Of a stretch of DNA of 64,000 nt, positions 32,882 through 43,588 are shown piece by piece (the stretch's first letter is position 1; each line of letters begins with the position of its first letter). Source of the DNA: Debaryomyces hansenii CBS767 (Eukaryota; Ascomycota; Pichiomycetes; Serinales; Debaryomycetaceae); the NCBI RefSeq assembly GCF_000006445.2, contig NC_006048.2, positions 1 to 64,000 of the forward strand. The letters are read 5' to 3'. Under the pieces are notes generated by a model. The model saw only the letters and a list, made by a program, of their open reading frames with translations, ran no database searches and was not told the DNA's origin. The position numbers were made by a program, and so were the translations under genes.

Positions 32882-34786
32882 ATGTTTATTACTCACCGAT
32901 TCAAGAAAGAAAGGTGTTTGGAGTGCAAAAGAAGGAAGAAAAAGTGTGAAAGCGTAGGAGAAAAATGTACATACTGTGAGAAAACAGGAAAAGAATGTCA
33001 ATTTCAAGGCGTCAAAGAGTCGCCTTTTAAAAATGAACTAATGAAAAAGGTTCCGAAAAGAAAAGAAGTAAACTCGAAAAGACAATTTTCCACTGTTATT
33101 ACTTCTATCGGTATACCACTCATTTTTGTTCCCTTGAGATCAATAACTACTACAATTGGATCGCCTTTGCTTCAGGAAGATACCAAAGTGGTTAACGCTT
33201 GGAACCATGATACCATAGCTGGTCATTCAATCTCCCTATTCGATTTTTTGCTTTCAAGTAAAAGAGTTGACTTAGTCAAAGCAGATGCTTGTAACGACGA
33301 AAAGGAGTTAGAAAGGAGTATTATAAATGCGATAGATCATTTGCCCAAAAATATAATCTCCAAGAATAGAGAGGGCAGAAAATACTCGATCGCAAAAGCC
33401 TCTAGAGTTCTGGGTATTTTATTAGACGACGTAAATCTTGAAGTGAATACAACGAGCCTACGAAATGTCTTATATGTAGCAGAGGCATCTATTTCGAGAG
33501 AGATAAAACACACGAAGTTCGTTAATTTACCAGAATCAATAAGTGGAAAATTCTCGGAGTACTTATTTAACCATTACCGTGTCGTCTCTTGCGGAAACCA
33601 AAAATTTGAAGATTCAAAAATTAGTATTCTAAGGGTGTGTCTTCCATTAATTATTGGCAATATAACTGTTCTTAAATGTGTCTTAGTTTTATCATTTTAT
33701 GATTTACTTAATGGGGATTCTCCTGAGCTATTGGAAAAGGAGAATGAGATGCATGCTTTGCATGTTCAAGTTTTGGAGGAATTAAAAGATCGCCTCAATT
33801 ACTATTCCTCTGTTTGCTGCGACCACTCTTTGTTGTGTGTTTTATTGTTACTCACAATAGAATTGATCAATGGGGCTAATGGACCATTATGGAGAAAATT
33901 ACAAAAACTATCTTTGAGCATGATAGCATTGAGAGGTGGTGTCAAAAGGATATCTTCAAATATCACTGGTCTTTGTTTATTGAAGTTGCTAACTATGAGC
34001 TTATCAACCGGGATATCAATTCAGAGTTTGGACAGCAATAATGGGGATGCACTCAGTTTTAAAGATTTCCTGTCTTCCATGAGTACCAATAACCAGTTTC
34101 AGTTCTTTGATAACTTCAATTATAAATCTTCTCTTACCTTGAATGAATTAAAAGAGGTGATTGAAATTTATGGACATATATCATCTCTTCAAAGTTTAAT
34201 GTCAGTGTCTCTTGATGCAAACAGAAATAAACATTTTTGGACTCCAGAGCATTTTATGAAGTATAAATCTGTGAGCTCAGCGAACTTGATCAGAGTCCTT
34301 CAGAATGCTGAAAAATTAGAAAAACATATAAGTATACGATGCAAGGAAACCCATTTGAATAACACTTCTCGTTGCCACGAAATACAAATGACTTTCGCGT
34401 TGAATGTCTCCAAATTATATATATATCAGATGGTCTATCACCAAGCTTCTGGGTCACCGAAGACTATTTTGTTGGTTAAAGAACTACTAATAAAAGCCGA
34501 AAGTGTGTTTGATGTTTTCAAATCAATACATGAACATGAAGTAAACAGCATGACTGTTATGATATTGCCACTATTTTGTCTAGGGGTTGATTTGATTTCG
34601 AAGGATGTTAGAGATTGGTATATTGATAAATTAAATCAGCTACTAGTAAAAACGAAGCGAAAAATGATAAAAACATCTATTGAGTTACTTCAAAAGGTTT
34701 GGAATTTAAATAGAGATGGTACTCTTTTTCTTGACTGGATTTCACTTTCTGCTGCAAATTGCTCTTATATTTCCTTAACTTGTTGA
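32882..34786 (+). CDS. Zn2Cys6 fungal transcription factor
   Basis: 634 codons. A Zn(II)2Cys6 binuclear cluster is at the N-terminus: C12, C15, C22, C29, C32, C39, with Lys/Arg-rich residues between Cys 2 and 3. This is followed by the basic linker SPFKNELMKKVPKRK. The rest is helical, with no second recognisable domain; it fits the large middle region of Gal4-type regulators. It would bind CGG-type half-sites as a dimer in the nucleus. It is next to, and convergent with, a Dal5-type permease, and the oxidase pair follows, so it may control that cluster (inference from position). Its promoter and first 31 codons are duplicated at 41954-42157. Confidence 0.85.
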   Translation: MFITHRFKKERCLECKRRKKKCESVGEKCTYCEKTGKECQFQGVKESPFKNELMKKVPKRKEVNSKRQFSTVITSIGIPLIFVPLRSITTTIGSPLLQEDTKVVNAWNHDTIAGHSISLFDFLLSSKRVDLVKADACNDEKELERSIINAIDHLPKNIISKNREGRKYSIAKASRVLGILLDDVNLEVNTTSLRNVLYVAEASISREIKHTKFVNLPESISGKFSEYLFNHYRVVSCGNQKFEDSKISILRVCLPLIIGNITVLKCVLVLSFYDLLNGDSPELLEKENEMHALHVQVLEELKDRLNYYSSVCCDHSLLCVLLLLTIELINGANGPLWRKLQKLSLSMIALRGGVKRISSNITGLCLLKLLTMSLSTGISIQSLDSNNGDALSFKDFLSSMSTNNQFQFFDNFNYKSSLTLNELKEVIEIYGHISSLQSLMSVSLDANRNKHFWTPEHFMKYKSVSSANLIRVLQNAEKLEKHISIRCKETHLNNTSRCHEIQMTFALNVSKLYIYQMVYHQASGSPKTILLVKELLIKAESVFDVFKSIHEHEVNSMTVMILPLFCLGVDLISKDVRDWYIDKLNQLLVKTKRKMIKTSIELLQKVWNLNRDGTLFLDWISLSAANCSYISLTC

Positions 34787-34940
34787 GTCATCGGGTATCT
34801 TTTTTAATTCGGCTTTCATAGCAATATTGCTTGATGTGATCACATCATGAATAATGACATAATTGTACCACGTTGCATGAGATACAAAACTTTTGAAATA
34901 GCAAATATGAATAGAAACTACACACATATATTTTGTTGTA

Positions 34941-36455
34941 TTAGAGAACGTATCTAAAAGATGGGTTTTCTTGATCAGTTAGATCTCCGAAAGACAAATG
35001 TGCGTTATCTTCAGAATTGCTCGTACCTTGCAATTGGTCTTTCTTCTTATTTCTGAGGTAATAGATAACGAGTAGCGAACCTGCGCTGACAACGGTTAAC
35101 ACATAGGTACCAGCCATTACTCTTTTAGCAGTAATATAAATGGGAGCTTCACTTCCTATGAAAGCTTGTGGACCAATAATGTTACCAACACAAAACCCAA
35201 TCAAGAAAGTAGTGTTGGCGGTAATCTTCTTTGTATGACCAGCGACATTCGAAGAAACAACAGAGCTCATACAAGCCCAGCTCGCAGTAGTTAAAAAGCT
35301 AACGAAGTATCCTGTTAACTTTGCTCCTTTTTGTGGCGCAAATGCTATCAAGCATATTCCAATATAAATTATACTGTTTATGAGGAAACTCGTTGCTAAC
35401 CTGCTTGGAATTAAAATTTTGTTCACGTATGCAAAGAACAACGGAAAAACTATATCCACTCCACTGCCTACCATATTCAAAAGTAGCGCTTGGCCTGTAG
35501 GAAATTCAAATTCTTCATTTAATAAAATTGAGCCGAAATTCCCAATTGAACCATTTGTAATACCATATCCACACATATAAAAAAAGAACAAATAGATACA
35601 TGGGTCGGTAAGCGCTTCCTTAAACTGTGTAGGTTTATAAACCTTACTACCAAACCCAGTCTTATTTTTTCTAATTCTCTCAACTGCATACTTCTTTTCC
35701 TCTTCATTCAAGAACCAAGCTTTAGTTGGGATATCTGGCACGTGAATGAAGGAGACTAAACCAAAAACAATAGTGATTACTCCAGTAACAACGAAAAGTA
35801 GTCTCCATGGAGCAAAGTGGAACAAAGTTTCATGTTTGTAGACCCCATAGGCTAAACCAGAACCTAGCATTGTACCGAAACCTTGTAAACCAAGCCAAAT
35901 TCCACATCTGATATATTGTTCTTCCTTACGGTACCATTGAGATGTCATAAGCATATATGCAGGATCCATAAAGGCCTCAAATATGCCCAATAAGGTACGA
36001 CAAAGTAAGAAACTTGCTGATGATTGACAAGCTCCGTGACAACAGATAATAATTCCCCAGCATACAACGGCTAGTGCCAAGGTTTTTGAAAGTGGAAATC
36101 TTTGCAAAAGCATATTGGCAGGATACTCGGAGAACAAATATCCAAGATAAAACGAGCTCCCTACCCAAGAATATTCTTGAGATGTCATGTTTAAATCAGT
36201 TCTTAATCCAACAATAGATGCATAAGAGTTTGTAGATTTATCCATAAGCTGACAAGACATCAATATACACATTATAGGTAAAATAAACATATCAATTTTT
36301 TTGACCAATTTCTTTTCTTTTGACGGATCTAAATCCATACATTCAGTCTCTAAACTAAACTTAAAAGCTTCATCGATATTCTTTAATTCTTCCTTTGACA
36401 GGAAATGAGTTACTTGAACATAAGTGTTCAATTTTTCAGTGGTATCCATTGACAT
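34941..36455 (-). CDS. MFS anion:cation symporter of the Dal5 (allantoate permease) family
   Basis: 504 codons with about 12 membrane segments. Typical features: an acidic/Lys-rich N-tail, KKIDMFILPIMCILM, LMDKSTNSYASIVGL in the first helix, YLGYLFSEYPANMLLQRFP, RTLLGIFEAFMDPAYMLMTS with SQWYRKEEQ, and a charged central loop. These are hallmarks of fungal Dal5-like carriers for organic anions such as allantoate, nicotinate or related compounds. It is divergently transcribed from the first FAD oxidase across a 321-bp shared region, which suggests co-regulated uptake and oxidation of one substrate. Confidence 0.85.
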   Translation of the reverse strand: MSMDTTEKLNTYVQVTHFLSKEELKNIDEAFKFSLETECMDLDPSKEKKLVKKIDMFILPIMCILMSCQLMDKSTNSYASIVGLRTDLNMTSQEYSWVGSSFYLGYLFSEYPANMLLQRFPLSKTLALAVVCWGIIICCHGACQSSASFLLCRTLLGIFEAFMDPAYMLMTSQWYRKEEQYIRCGIWLGLQGFGTMLGSGLAYGVYKHETLFHFAPWRLLFVVTGVITIVFGLVSFIHVPDIPTKAWFLNEEEKKYAVERIRKNKTGFGSKVYKPTQFKEALTDPCIYLFFFYMCGYGITNGSIGNFGSILLNEEFEFPTGQALLLNMVGSGVDIVFPLFFAYVNKILIPSRLATSFLINSIIYIGICLIAFAPQKGAKLTGYFVSFLTTASWACMSSVVSSNVAGHTKKITANTTFLIGFCVGNIIGPQAFIGSEAPIYITAKRVMAGTYVLTVVSAGSLLVIYYLRNKKKDQLQGTSNSEDNAHLSFGDLTDQENPSFRYVL

Positions 36456-36776
36456 TCTTCAGATACCTTAGGTTCAAGAGAGATTACCATATTTTTGAAC
36501 TAGTGAGTCCCAGGAGCCTTTATACGTCTTTTTCGTGTCAGTGATAAAGCTTCAGATCGGATCTGCAGTTAGATAAGAAATCATTTAGCGACGGAAGACT
36601 TTGTCGCAATATTTCCTACTCTGTCAAAAATGACGACAATAGCGCGCGATAACGGTTGGAGCCTACAGGGATTTATGGGTAATAAATATCCACAGATTAA
36701 CCTGCTTTAATTCACTTTTTTGTAATCTATATATTATTTCAAAATAGATAACAGAAGAAAAACGAAATTAGAAAGT
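36456..36776. promoter_or_regulatory. Shared divergent promoter of permease and oxidase
   Basis: 321 bp between two divergently transcribed genes. It holds a perfect interrupted palindrome, cagatc-g-gatctg, at 36553-36565, and several CGG triplets (acggaag, aacggttgg) that could serve a Zn2Cys6 regulator such as the one at 32882. Binding is inferred. Confidence 0.5.
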
Positions 36777-38237
36777 ATGACACTTAACAAGGATTCCAAG
36801 ATCATTTTAGTCGGAGCTGGTGTTTTCGGTTTGTCCAACGCTTTGCATCTTGCGAAGAGTGGTTACAAAAATGTCACAGTATTTGACAGATTAGACTTCG
36901 GAGCAAACCACTATACATTACTTGAGGGCGCAGATACTGCTTCCGCTGATATAAACAAGATTTTCAGAGCCCAATATGCAGAAAAGAAGCATTATCAAGA
37001 GCTCGCATTTCGAGCTTTCGAAATATGGCAGGAATGGGATCGTAAAATACAATTACTCCCAGAATCGGAAGTCAAAGAGTTTACTGGCTTGCGTTTGTTG
37101 GATCTATGTGGTATGTTGAGGCTAGATGACCAGGTTGGGTGGGAAGAGTTAGCATCAAGAGATAATTTTGCTAGAGAAGGACTTGGTCCTTTACGTTTTG
37201 ATATCAACGATAAGAACGATCTTAAAAGGGCTAAAGCTCAGGGCTACGGCCCAAAAGTTCAGTTTGCATTAGATTTGCAGTCAAAAATTCCTGATTTGGA
37301 AGGTGTATTCGACTCCACATCTGGGATGTTATATGCATCTAGATGTTTACAATATGCTGCTTACCTTTGCAAGTCAATGGGTGTTCGCTTTATCATGGGA
37401 GGAGATAAAGGTACTTTCAAAGAATACGTAATGATAAGCAACAAAATAGTTGGGGGGATAGTTACTCGAGATGGAAAGAAGCATGAGGCTGAGTTGGTAG
37501 TAATTAACTGTGGTCCGTGGTCAACGTCTCTCGTCCCAGAGTTGGACGGTATAAACGAGGGGACAGGTGGAAATATTCTAATTTGCAAAATACCTGATAG
37601 TCGTAAGGACTTGAAAGTTAAGTATTCCTCTAAGAATTTTCCTATTATTGGCTGGAAAAGTGGACATTCAAGGGAGCATGACTATTTGGCTGGCATGTTT
37701 ATTTTTCCAGTGATCGAGCCCGAAGGCATCCTAAAGATTATTGTGAGACAAACAAAGTATACAAATCCAGAGAAATTGGCGAATGGAAGAGTTGTCTCAA
37801 TACCAAAGACATCAAATAGTAATCCGCCTTTTGAGGCTTTGCCTCGACATATTGTTTATCAAGTGAGGGAATGGCTTCAGACATTTTTCCCAGATTTGAT
37901 TGATTTAAAATGGGAAAGTAGGATTTTATGGTACACCGATACGATTAACAATGACTATATTTATGATTATGTCCCAAACAAAAAAGGTTTATTTGTTGCT
38001 TGTGGAGGCTCGGGTCATGCATTCAAGATGCTACCCGTGCTAGGCCAATTTCTTGTAGATAAGATTGAAGGACGTGAAAATTTCTACACAAAATTGTTTG
38101 CCTGGAGAAATGCTAAAGATTATGAAAAAGATCCAAACGGCCTAAGGGAAGGATTAAATGGGGCAAGAGTATACAAAAGACAATTGATGTCATCCCCTGA
38201 AGACTATATATTCAACAAGATGGCTCCACATTTGTAA
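36777..38237 (+). CDS. FAD-dependent amine/amino-acid oxidase (DAO family, saccharopine/fructosyl-amino-acid oxidase type)
   Basis: 486 codons. The dinucleotide-binding loop ILVGAGVFGLSNALHLAKSG starts at about residue 10 with Asp in FDR at the end of beta-2. ADINKIFRAQYAEKKHYQEL is the family segment seen in fungal fructosyl-amino-acid, saccharopine and pipecolate oxidases. The C-terminal CGGSGHAFKMLPVLG motif is the region that in this family contacts or covalently holds the flavin. The reaction would be oxidation of a secondary amine or N-substituted amino acid, producing H2O2. No clear peroxisomal end is seen (ends APHL). It is divergent from the Dal5-like permease and followed by a second oxidase of the same fold. 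The exact substrate cannot be read from sequence. Confidence 0.8.
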   Translation: MTLNKDSKIILVGAGVFGLSNALHLAKSGYKNVTVFDRLDFGANHYTLLEGADTASADINKIFRAQYAEKKHYQELAFRAFEIWQEWDRKIQLLPESEVKEFTGLRLLDLCGMLRLDDQVGWEELASRDNFAREGLGPLRFDINDKNDLKRAKAQGYGPKVQFALDLQSKIPDLEGVFDSTSGMLYASRCLQYAAYLCKSMGVRFIMGGDKGTFKEYVMISNKIVGGIVTRDGKKHEAELVVINCGPWSTSLVPELDGINEGTGGNILICKIPDSRKDLKVKYSSKNFPIIGWKSGHSREHDYLAGMFIFPVIEPEGILKIIVRQTKYTNPEKLANGRVVSIPKTSNSNPPFEALPRHIVYQVREWLQTFFPDLIDLKWESRILWYTDTINNDYIYDYVPNKKGLFVACGGSGHAFKMLPVLGQFLVDKIEGRENFYTKLFAWRNAKDYEKDPNGLREGLNGARVYKRQLMSSPEDYIFNKMAPHL

Positions 38238-38771
38238 ACGTTTCTAGACCTTAACAGTCACATACGTATATAATTTCACTTTTGTTTTTCAAGAAATGTT
38301 CCTATTTATTAATTACTATGTTTTGTAGCTTCAAAAACATTTGCTTATTCCTAGTATTTTGTCTTGAGTGTTTTTTTTCAAAATTTTGATGTGTGAAAAA
38401 CGATAACGTCGACTCGCTGAATTATTTTAAGGGTGCTGATAATACATTACTGGATTTTTTTTTTTTGAACTAAATATACATATGGGAGAGTTATTTAAAT
38501 AAAAGTGTATGGTAGATTTGCATAATTCAAGTCATCTTGGTGATGATAGAATTTAGCTCTCGATTATTGTCCGTAAGAATTGTATGCACATAGATTGTCC
38601 CAGACCTCAGAATGTCAGGTTTTAGTATCGTCTGCTGAGTTTTTTGCTTAACTTATCCAGTATCTTATCGGGGACGCTTTTCGCTCAATTACCCCTTTAG
38701 GTAATTATGGCGCTCCGATATGACAACACTATCAGTACCAGCATTTATCTGGCTCATTAGTTGTAAAATAG
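38238..38771. other. Intergenic between the two oxidases
   Basis: AT-rich. Contains an atcggggacgc word and a cgctccgatat word upstream of the second oxidase that might be regulator half-sites. Nothing else is clear. Confidence 0.35.
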
Positions 38772-38846
38772 TTGAAACGTTTAAATATTAGTTGGAGCGA
38801 TCTCTTTTATGTTTCGTATTTTTTTTCGAAAAACAAGCCGGAAGCG

Positions 38847-40187
38847 ATGGAATCTACCAAGGATATTATTATTGTTGGTGCTGGTATTTTTGGCTTATCA
38901 ACTGCGATCGCGTTAGCAGAAAGATATGCAAATCGCACAATTCATGTTGTCGACAGATTTGAGCCGCCGGTACCCGACGGAAGCTCAGTAGATACAACTA
39001 GGTGTATTCGATTTGATTATAAAGATGAAACCTACTGCAGATTGGCCCATGAGTCAATGAATTTAATTAAGGCAGACCCTATGATTTCTAAACTTTTCCA
39101 TCAGCAGGGAATGACTTTTGTTTACGATGGAAACCACGATACTTGGGAAGATATATTCTTAAGTAGCAAGAGTTCCGCTGAAAAAGTCAATGAAAGGGAG
39201 GAGGGGAAGATGGATTATTACGACTCTGCCGAAGATGTTTTCCGAAGCATTCATAATAGGAGTCCTAATTCGGTAGAAACAACTGAATTAGGAGGACCAA
39301 AAAAGTGGAACAAAGGATACACTAACCGTGTGAATGGCTTTATTGATGCTAGAGCAAGCATAAAAGTATATTATGAGCGTGCAAGAAATTTTCCAAACGT
39401 TAATTTTAGATTTCAAGAGGTCGAAAAGATAGACTACTTCAAGAATACGAAGAAAGTGAAAGGTGTCTTATTGAAAAATGGAGACAAGATTTCAGCCGAC
39501 TTAGTTATTGTTGCAGCTGGTGCTTGGAGCTGTAAGCTAGTTAACTTAGATAATATTTCTAAGTCTAGCGCTATTGAAGTAGTTTGGTTCAAAGTGACTC
39601 CCTCAATGGAAAAGGAATGGAAGCAAATGTCAATAACCACAAACCTTTCAACAGGAATAAATATCTTCCCTCCATATAATGGAGAAATTAAAGTCTTGAG
39701 GAGATCAGCTGGCTACAAAAATACAGTCGCTATTGAATCGCCGAGCCCGTTCTCCCGAGTAAAACAAGAAATTTCAGTTCCCCGAACCATTATTGATAGT
39801 CCAAAAGATTGGATTCCAGAAGAAGCAGAAATTGAGATTAGAGGAAATTTGAAAGAAATAATGCCTTCTTTGTGCGAATTACCATTCGATAGGACCAAAC
39901 TATGCTGGTTAACGCAGACTACAACCTCTAATTTTATAATTGACTATTATCCTGAGGCTGAAAACGTTTTGGTTGCTACGGGTGGCTCTGCCCATGCTTG
40001 GAAGTTTGTTCCAATAATAGGTGACAAAGTAGTTGATTTTATCGAAGGAAGGTTAGAAACAGAGCTAATTAGAAAATGGAGTTGGAAGGAAAAGCTAACA
40101 TCGACTGTTGAAAATGAGAATGCTCCCAGAATGAAAGGGGATCCGAAAGAAATGAAAGAATGTATTAGGAATGTATATGATCTTTGA
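38847..40187 (+). CDS. Second FAD-dependent amine/amino-acid oxidase (DAO family)
   Basis: 446 codons from the ATG at 38847. An upstream in-frame ATG at 38772 would add 25 residues before the nucleotide-binding loop; I prefer the inner start because IIIVGAGIFGLSTAIALAER then sits near the N-terminus as usual. Family features: TTRCIRFDYKDETYCRLA, VNGFIDARAS, a DLVIVAAGAWS strand and the C-terminal TGGSAHAWKFVPIIG flavin-site motif. It differs greatly from the upstream oxidase, so it is not a recent tandem copy. It probably oxidises an N-substituted amino acid, perhaps the product or a relative of the other enzyme's substrate. There are about 530 non-coding bases before the upstream ATG, so it likely has its own promoter. 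Confidence 0.8.
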   Translation: MESTKDIIIVGAGIFGLSTAIALAERYANRTIHVVDRFEPPVPDGSSVDTTRCIRFDYKDETYCRLAHESMNLIKADPMISKLFHQQGMTFVYDGNHDTWEDIFLSSKSSAEKVNEREEGKMDYYDSAEDVFRSIHNRSPNSVETTELGGPKKWNKGYTNRVNGFIDARASIKVYYERARNFPNVNFRFQEVEKIDYFKNTKKVKGVLLKNGDKISADLVIVAAGAWSCKLVNLDNISKSSAIEVVWFKVTPSMEKEWKQMSITTNLSTGINIFPPYNGEIKVLRRSAGYKNTVAIESPSPFSRVKQEISVPRTIIDSPKDWIPEEAEIEIRGNLKEIMPSLCELPFDRTKLCWLTQTTTSNFIIDYYPEAENVLVATGGSAHAWKFVPIIGDKVVDFIEGRLETELIRKWSWKEKLTSTVENENAPRMKGDPKEMKECIRNVYDL

Positions 40188-40549
40188 GAGTGGTTAGCAG
40201 CTTTTCTTTGAAACTTATGCCTCTAAAGAATTAAATCTTTTCTTTACCTTCAAAACAAAAAAGAAGGCTTCATGAAATTTTGTTTATAATAAGCAATCTA
40301 AGTTAAGGAATGAATTATTTCTTGGAGACACCCATACTATGGAGGTTATTTTCCACATCTTTCGCTTCTTACGTAAGAGCTCACAAGTTTTACGAAAGTG
40401 CTCGCTTTTTTTTTTTTCTCAGAAGAAGGTTTCGCTAAGTATCGTTTATAGTAGAATAAGTAGAATATATATATATATCTAGACGCACATTTTTATATAT
40501 TATAATATCTATACCTTTGTAAGGTAATTTAATTAAATAAAATTAATAT

Positions 40550-40793
<244 letters not shown>

Positions 40794-41337
40794 CTATATA
40801 CTATAACTAGTACATGCCCTAACAAATTATTTAAATTTCCAATTTTCAGTGAACTTCCTTATACTGCAACTGAATATTATTAGGTAAAAAGTCTTGTTTT
40901 GCATCGCTTACATCTGAATAAATTTTTCTGCGGCAAATCGCATACAAAATCCGCGATAGGGCCAAAAATTTAATTTTACTATGGAGGAAAAATAGTCTAT
41001 ACCCACCCGAAGACTCTTAACTCTTGAGACTAGAAATTTAGACAATTCAGGGTCCCAGGAATCGTAAGGTATAGAAACTTAGCCCTTAGTTGTAGCCAGT
41101 AAGTGTTGAGGTCTTCTTTGAATAAAGTTCTCAAATTTTGTCATCTTTTGAGAAAGATTATTTTCTTCGACCGCTCATGCAGAAAGTAGTATTAAATAAA
41201 AATGATGAAAAAAAAAATGTGTTAATGAAACCAGCTGAAAATTGCAATATGTACGGTTCAGGCATGATTACATCATGAATAGACCATTTTGTGATGACTG
41301 CTTCAATTTGGTATTTAGTATGTTGATCTCATGCGAG

Positions 41338-41600
41338 TTATCGCTTTTGGTTAAATTGCAACGCGCGCGATATATGAAGAGAAAGTTTTCGTGGTTTGTT
41401 CAAAAGGGAACCTGATGCAATAGATAAGCAAATGGACTCGTAGTGAATACGGATCGTAGCTATAGAGGGTACGTCAGTAGTAGCTGCTGATGGAAGACTC
41501 TTTAATGTTATCGCCGGTAAATTTTCTGATAAATACTTGCCAAGTTGGTTAATGACTTCCAAAAGCGACGCGAAATACTTCGGGAGATCAAGACGTACTT
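41338..41600 (-). pseudogene. Possible fragment of a fungal transcription-factor middle domain
   Basis: A 74-codon frame with LLEVINQLGKYLSENLPAIT and IATIRIHYESICLSIASG resembles the last helices of the fungal-specific regulator domain (LP...L then HY...L). The frame decays upstream. Support is weak. The rest of 40791-41953 is AT-rich, with nothing else clear. Confidence 0.25.
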
Positions 41601-41953
41601 AGAAACCCGTTCAAGAATCCATTTTTTAAGGAAGAGAGTTATTGGTATAGAGACTCCAAAATTCCCGGGGTCAAGGAAGTTACTCTTAATGCATGTGGTT
41701 TATGTTACGCGCATTGCGCGCGGACCAGTATCAATAATCATATCGAGAAGGAGCATGGAATACGCACTGTTTAGATTCCATGTTGCAGAGTGCCTTTTGT
41801 TTATATAAACGCTCAGTGCCATGAAATTCATTTACTACGTCGTCTATGTGTGCGACCTAATAAAATTCAGGGTCCTTTAACTGTGGTCATGTATTAGTTT
41901 GAAAACTTAAATGAAATAATTGACATGCAAAATTTAATTCCAATTTCATCCAA

Positions 41954-42157
41954 GAATTTTCTGCGATTAGATAGGATAAAAATCATATATATATACCGGA
42001 GACGCACTAAATCAGCCAATTTTGACATTACCAAAATTCTGCCTTAGGGTAAGCTAATTAGATATGTTTATTACTCACCGATTCAAGAAAGAAAGGTGTT
42101 TGGAGGGCAAAAGAAGGAAGAAAAAGTGTGAAAGCGTAGGAGAAAAATGTACATACT
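41954..42157 (+). repeat. Duplicate of the Zn2Cys6 regulator's promoter and start
   Basis: Almost identical to 32772-32975: about 110 bp of upstream sequence plus the first 31 codons of the regulator. One difference turns the second zinc-binding Cys (C15) into Gly. After 42157 the sequence is unrelated to the regulator. A weaker match continues upstream (tgacatgcaaaatttaattc at about 41921 and 32492). Confidence 0.9.
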
Positions 42158-43007
42158 TAGTCAGTTTGGATAATATTGCGGAACGCAGGAAGATGACAGC
42201 TGACCTTGAATTTAATAATAATCGAACACATTTTCAATCGAGATTACGAATATTAGAGAATAGTAGTCTAATGTTACTCAAATTCTATGTTACAAGTACA
42301 AATGGTCTCTGCAGCTGTCGCACGTGCTAGTGGTACAATAAACAATTCTCGGGAATTAGCATTCAATGCGTTAGACGCGAATGTCGCAACTTACCATTCA
42401 GCCAGTGTAGGAAGTTTCAAAACACAGGTGACATGTGGTTCGGAAGCGCTGAAAATTTGCTTCTCCCTTCTGTTACCGATTTGCAAAACGACGGCTTGAT
42501 ATATTTCGAACAAGAAAATGTTGTTGCCTCCATTGTGGCGCTAGCCCTGGTCATTGGATCAGGCAGACTTTTATCTCCTGAAAATAATGGTCAAATTTCT
42601 GGAAGGAGTTTCTTATGCTCAAAGCTCTTCAATGATGGATCTGGTTGTATTAATGTAGAAGTTAGTGTGACTGCACAGTTGCTTCCAGATGTTTCCGATG
42701 CAGAATTTTCTATTGGCTCCGATCAAACAATTTACCTTAGTTCAGTAACATCTAGATTGCTGTTTCTTACTGGAGGACTATTGGAAAATTGAAAAATGCT
42801 CGTATTAGTCGCTGGATTTGGAAATGGTAGCAGAATAATAATCGATTTTACCTTCATAAGATACTTATACGACGGTGATACTGAAAGTTTGAGAGAAGCC
42901 TTCCTTGGCCTGACAAATGTCGTTTTTGAAATTGAATTGGGATATTCAAGTGATCAGTTTAATGACAATGTTGTAATTGTGGCATTACAGGACTTTTTCT
43001 CTATTTA
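42158..43007 (+). pseudogene. Unrecognised gene broken by frameshifts, joined to the regulator's copied start
   Basis: Three successive plus-strand frames (about 42287-42499, 42433-42792, 42796-43008) have protein-like composition and end together at a TAA. They read like one decayed protein of about 270 residues or more: a front with NNSRELAFNALDANVATYHS, a middle with SVTAQLLPDVSDAEFSIGSD, and an end with LVLVAGFGNGSRIIIDF. A gamma-glutamyltranspeptidase-like or other Ntn-type end was considered, but I cannot support it. The junction with the duplicated regulator start gives a chimeric 88-codon frame. Confidence 0.5.
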
Positions 43008-43034
43008 AATTATTTGGTGCTCGCATTTGAATAT

Positions 43035-43250
43035 GGCAGGTTGCAGCAAATAGTCACCTACATGATATCTCTTCTCTTCAGAGTCCATTAAGCTCACTAT
43101 CTACTTGATATATACGTCTATATAGTTATCAACTAAGAATGTCTTCCTTGATTATTTATATTCCTTGTCTGACAAACATATACTATACAGCTGTCTGTGT
43201 TCACTCTTGATCCTCTCACGGTTTGCACTCACTGGGTTAGAAGCCTGTGA
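43035..43250 (-). pseudogene. Relic of the family B / zinc-finger gene junction
   Basis: Matches about 23575-23780: the first codons of the zinc-finger gene, the 53-bp spacer (ctacttgatatatacgt) and the 3' end of the nuclease-kinase B gene, including words for VSANPERIKSEHQQL. All are decayed. It shows that the two genes were once neighbours here too. Confidence 0.75.
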
Positions 43251-43298
43251 GGAGGCGCGCAACAAGTATTTTGACTTATTATTAATTGGTACTATTTA

Positions 43299-43350
43299 CT
43301 ATGCCAAGAAATGTAGGTTACAATCTAGGTAACTATATTTCTTGGTATAG
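43299..43350. repeat. Imperfect inverted repeat (21-22 bp arms)
   Basis: Arms 43299-43320 and 43330-43350 around a 9-base loop pair almost fully (ctatgccaagaaatgtag against its complement). It could be a hairpin, a regulator site or a tiny element end. It lies between the relic and the alkaline phosphatase gene. Confidence 0.7.
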
Positions 43351-43588
43351 TTTTACTTTGTAAGTGCATTATACTCCTTCGTATTGTTAAAAACGTTGCA
43401 GTTAGTCTCTGCTCCATCTGTAGGGTAATAAAATTTTCTGCATGCGTATGGTTTTTCCCAATCCTCGTGGGGATTTTGGAAGATTAGATTAAACTAACTA
43501 TTTTATCATAAATCTGTACAATTTAGTATTTAAGTGATTTAATTTTCTTCAATAGATTATGTTTGAAGGCAAAAAACAATAATTAAAA

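Noticed and set aside
42160..43007. Gamma-glutamyltranspeptidase assignment for the decayed gene
   Set aside because: Only the end (GNGSRII) is reminiscent; the catalytic Thr region and substrate loop were not found.
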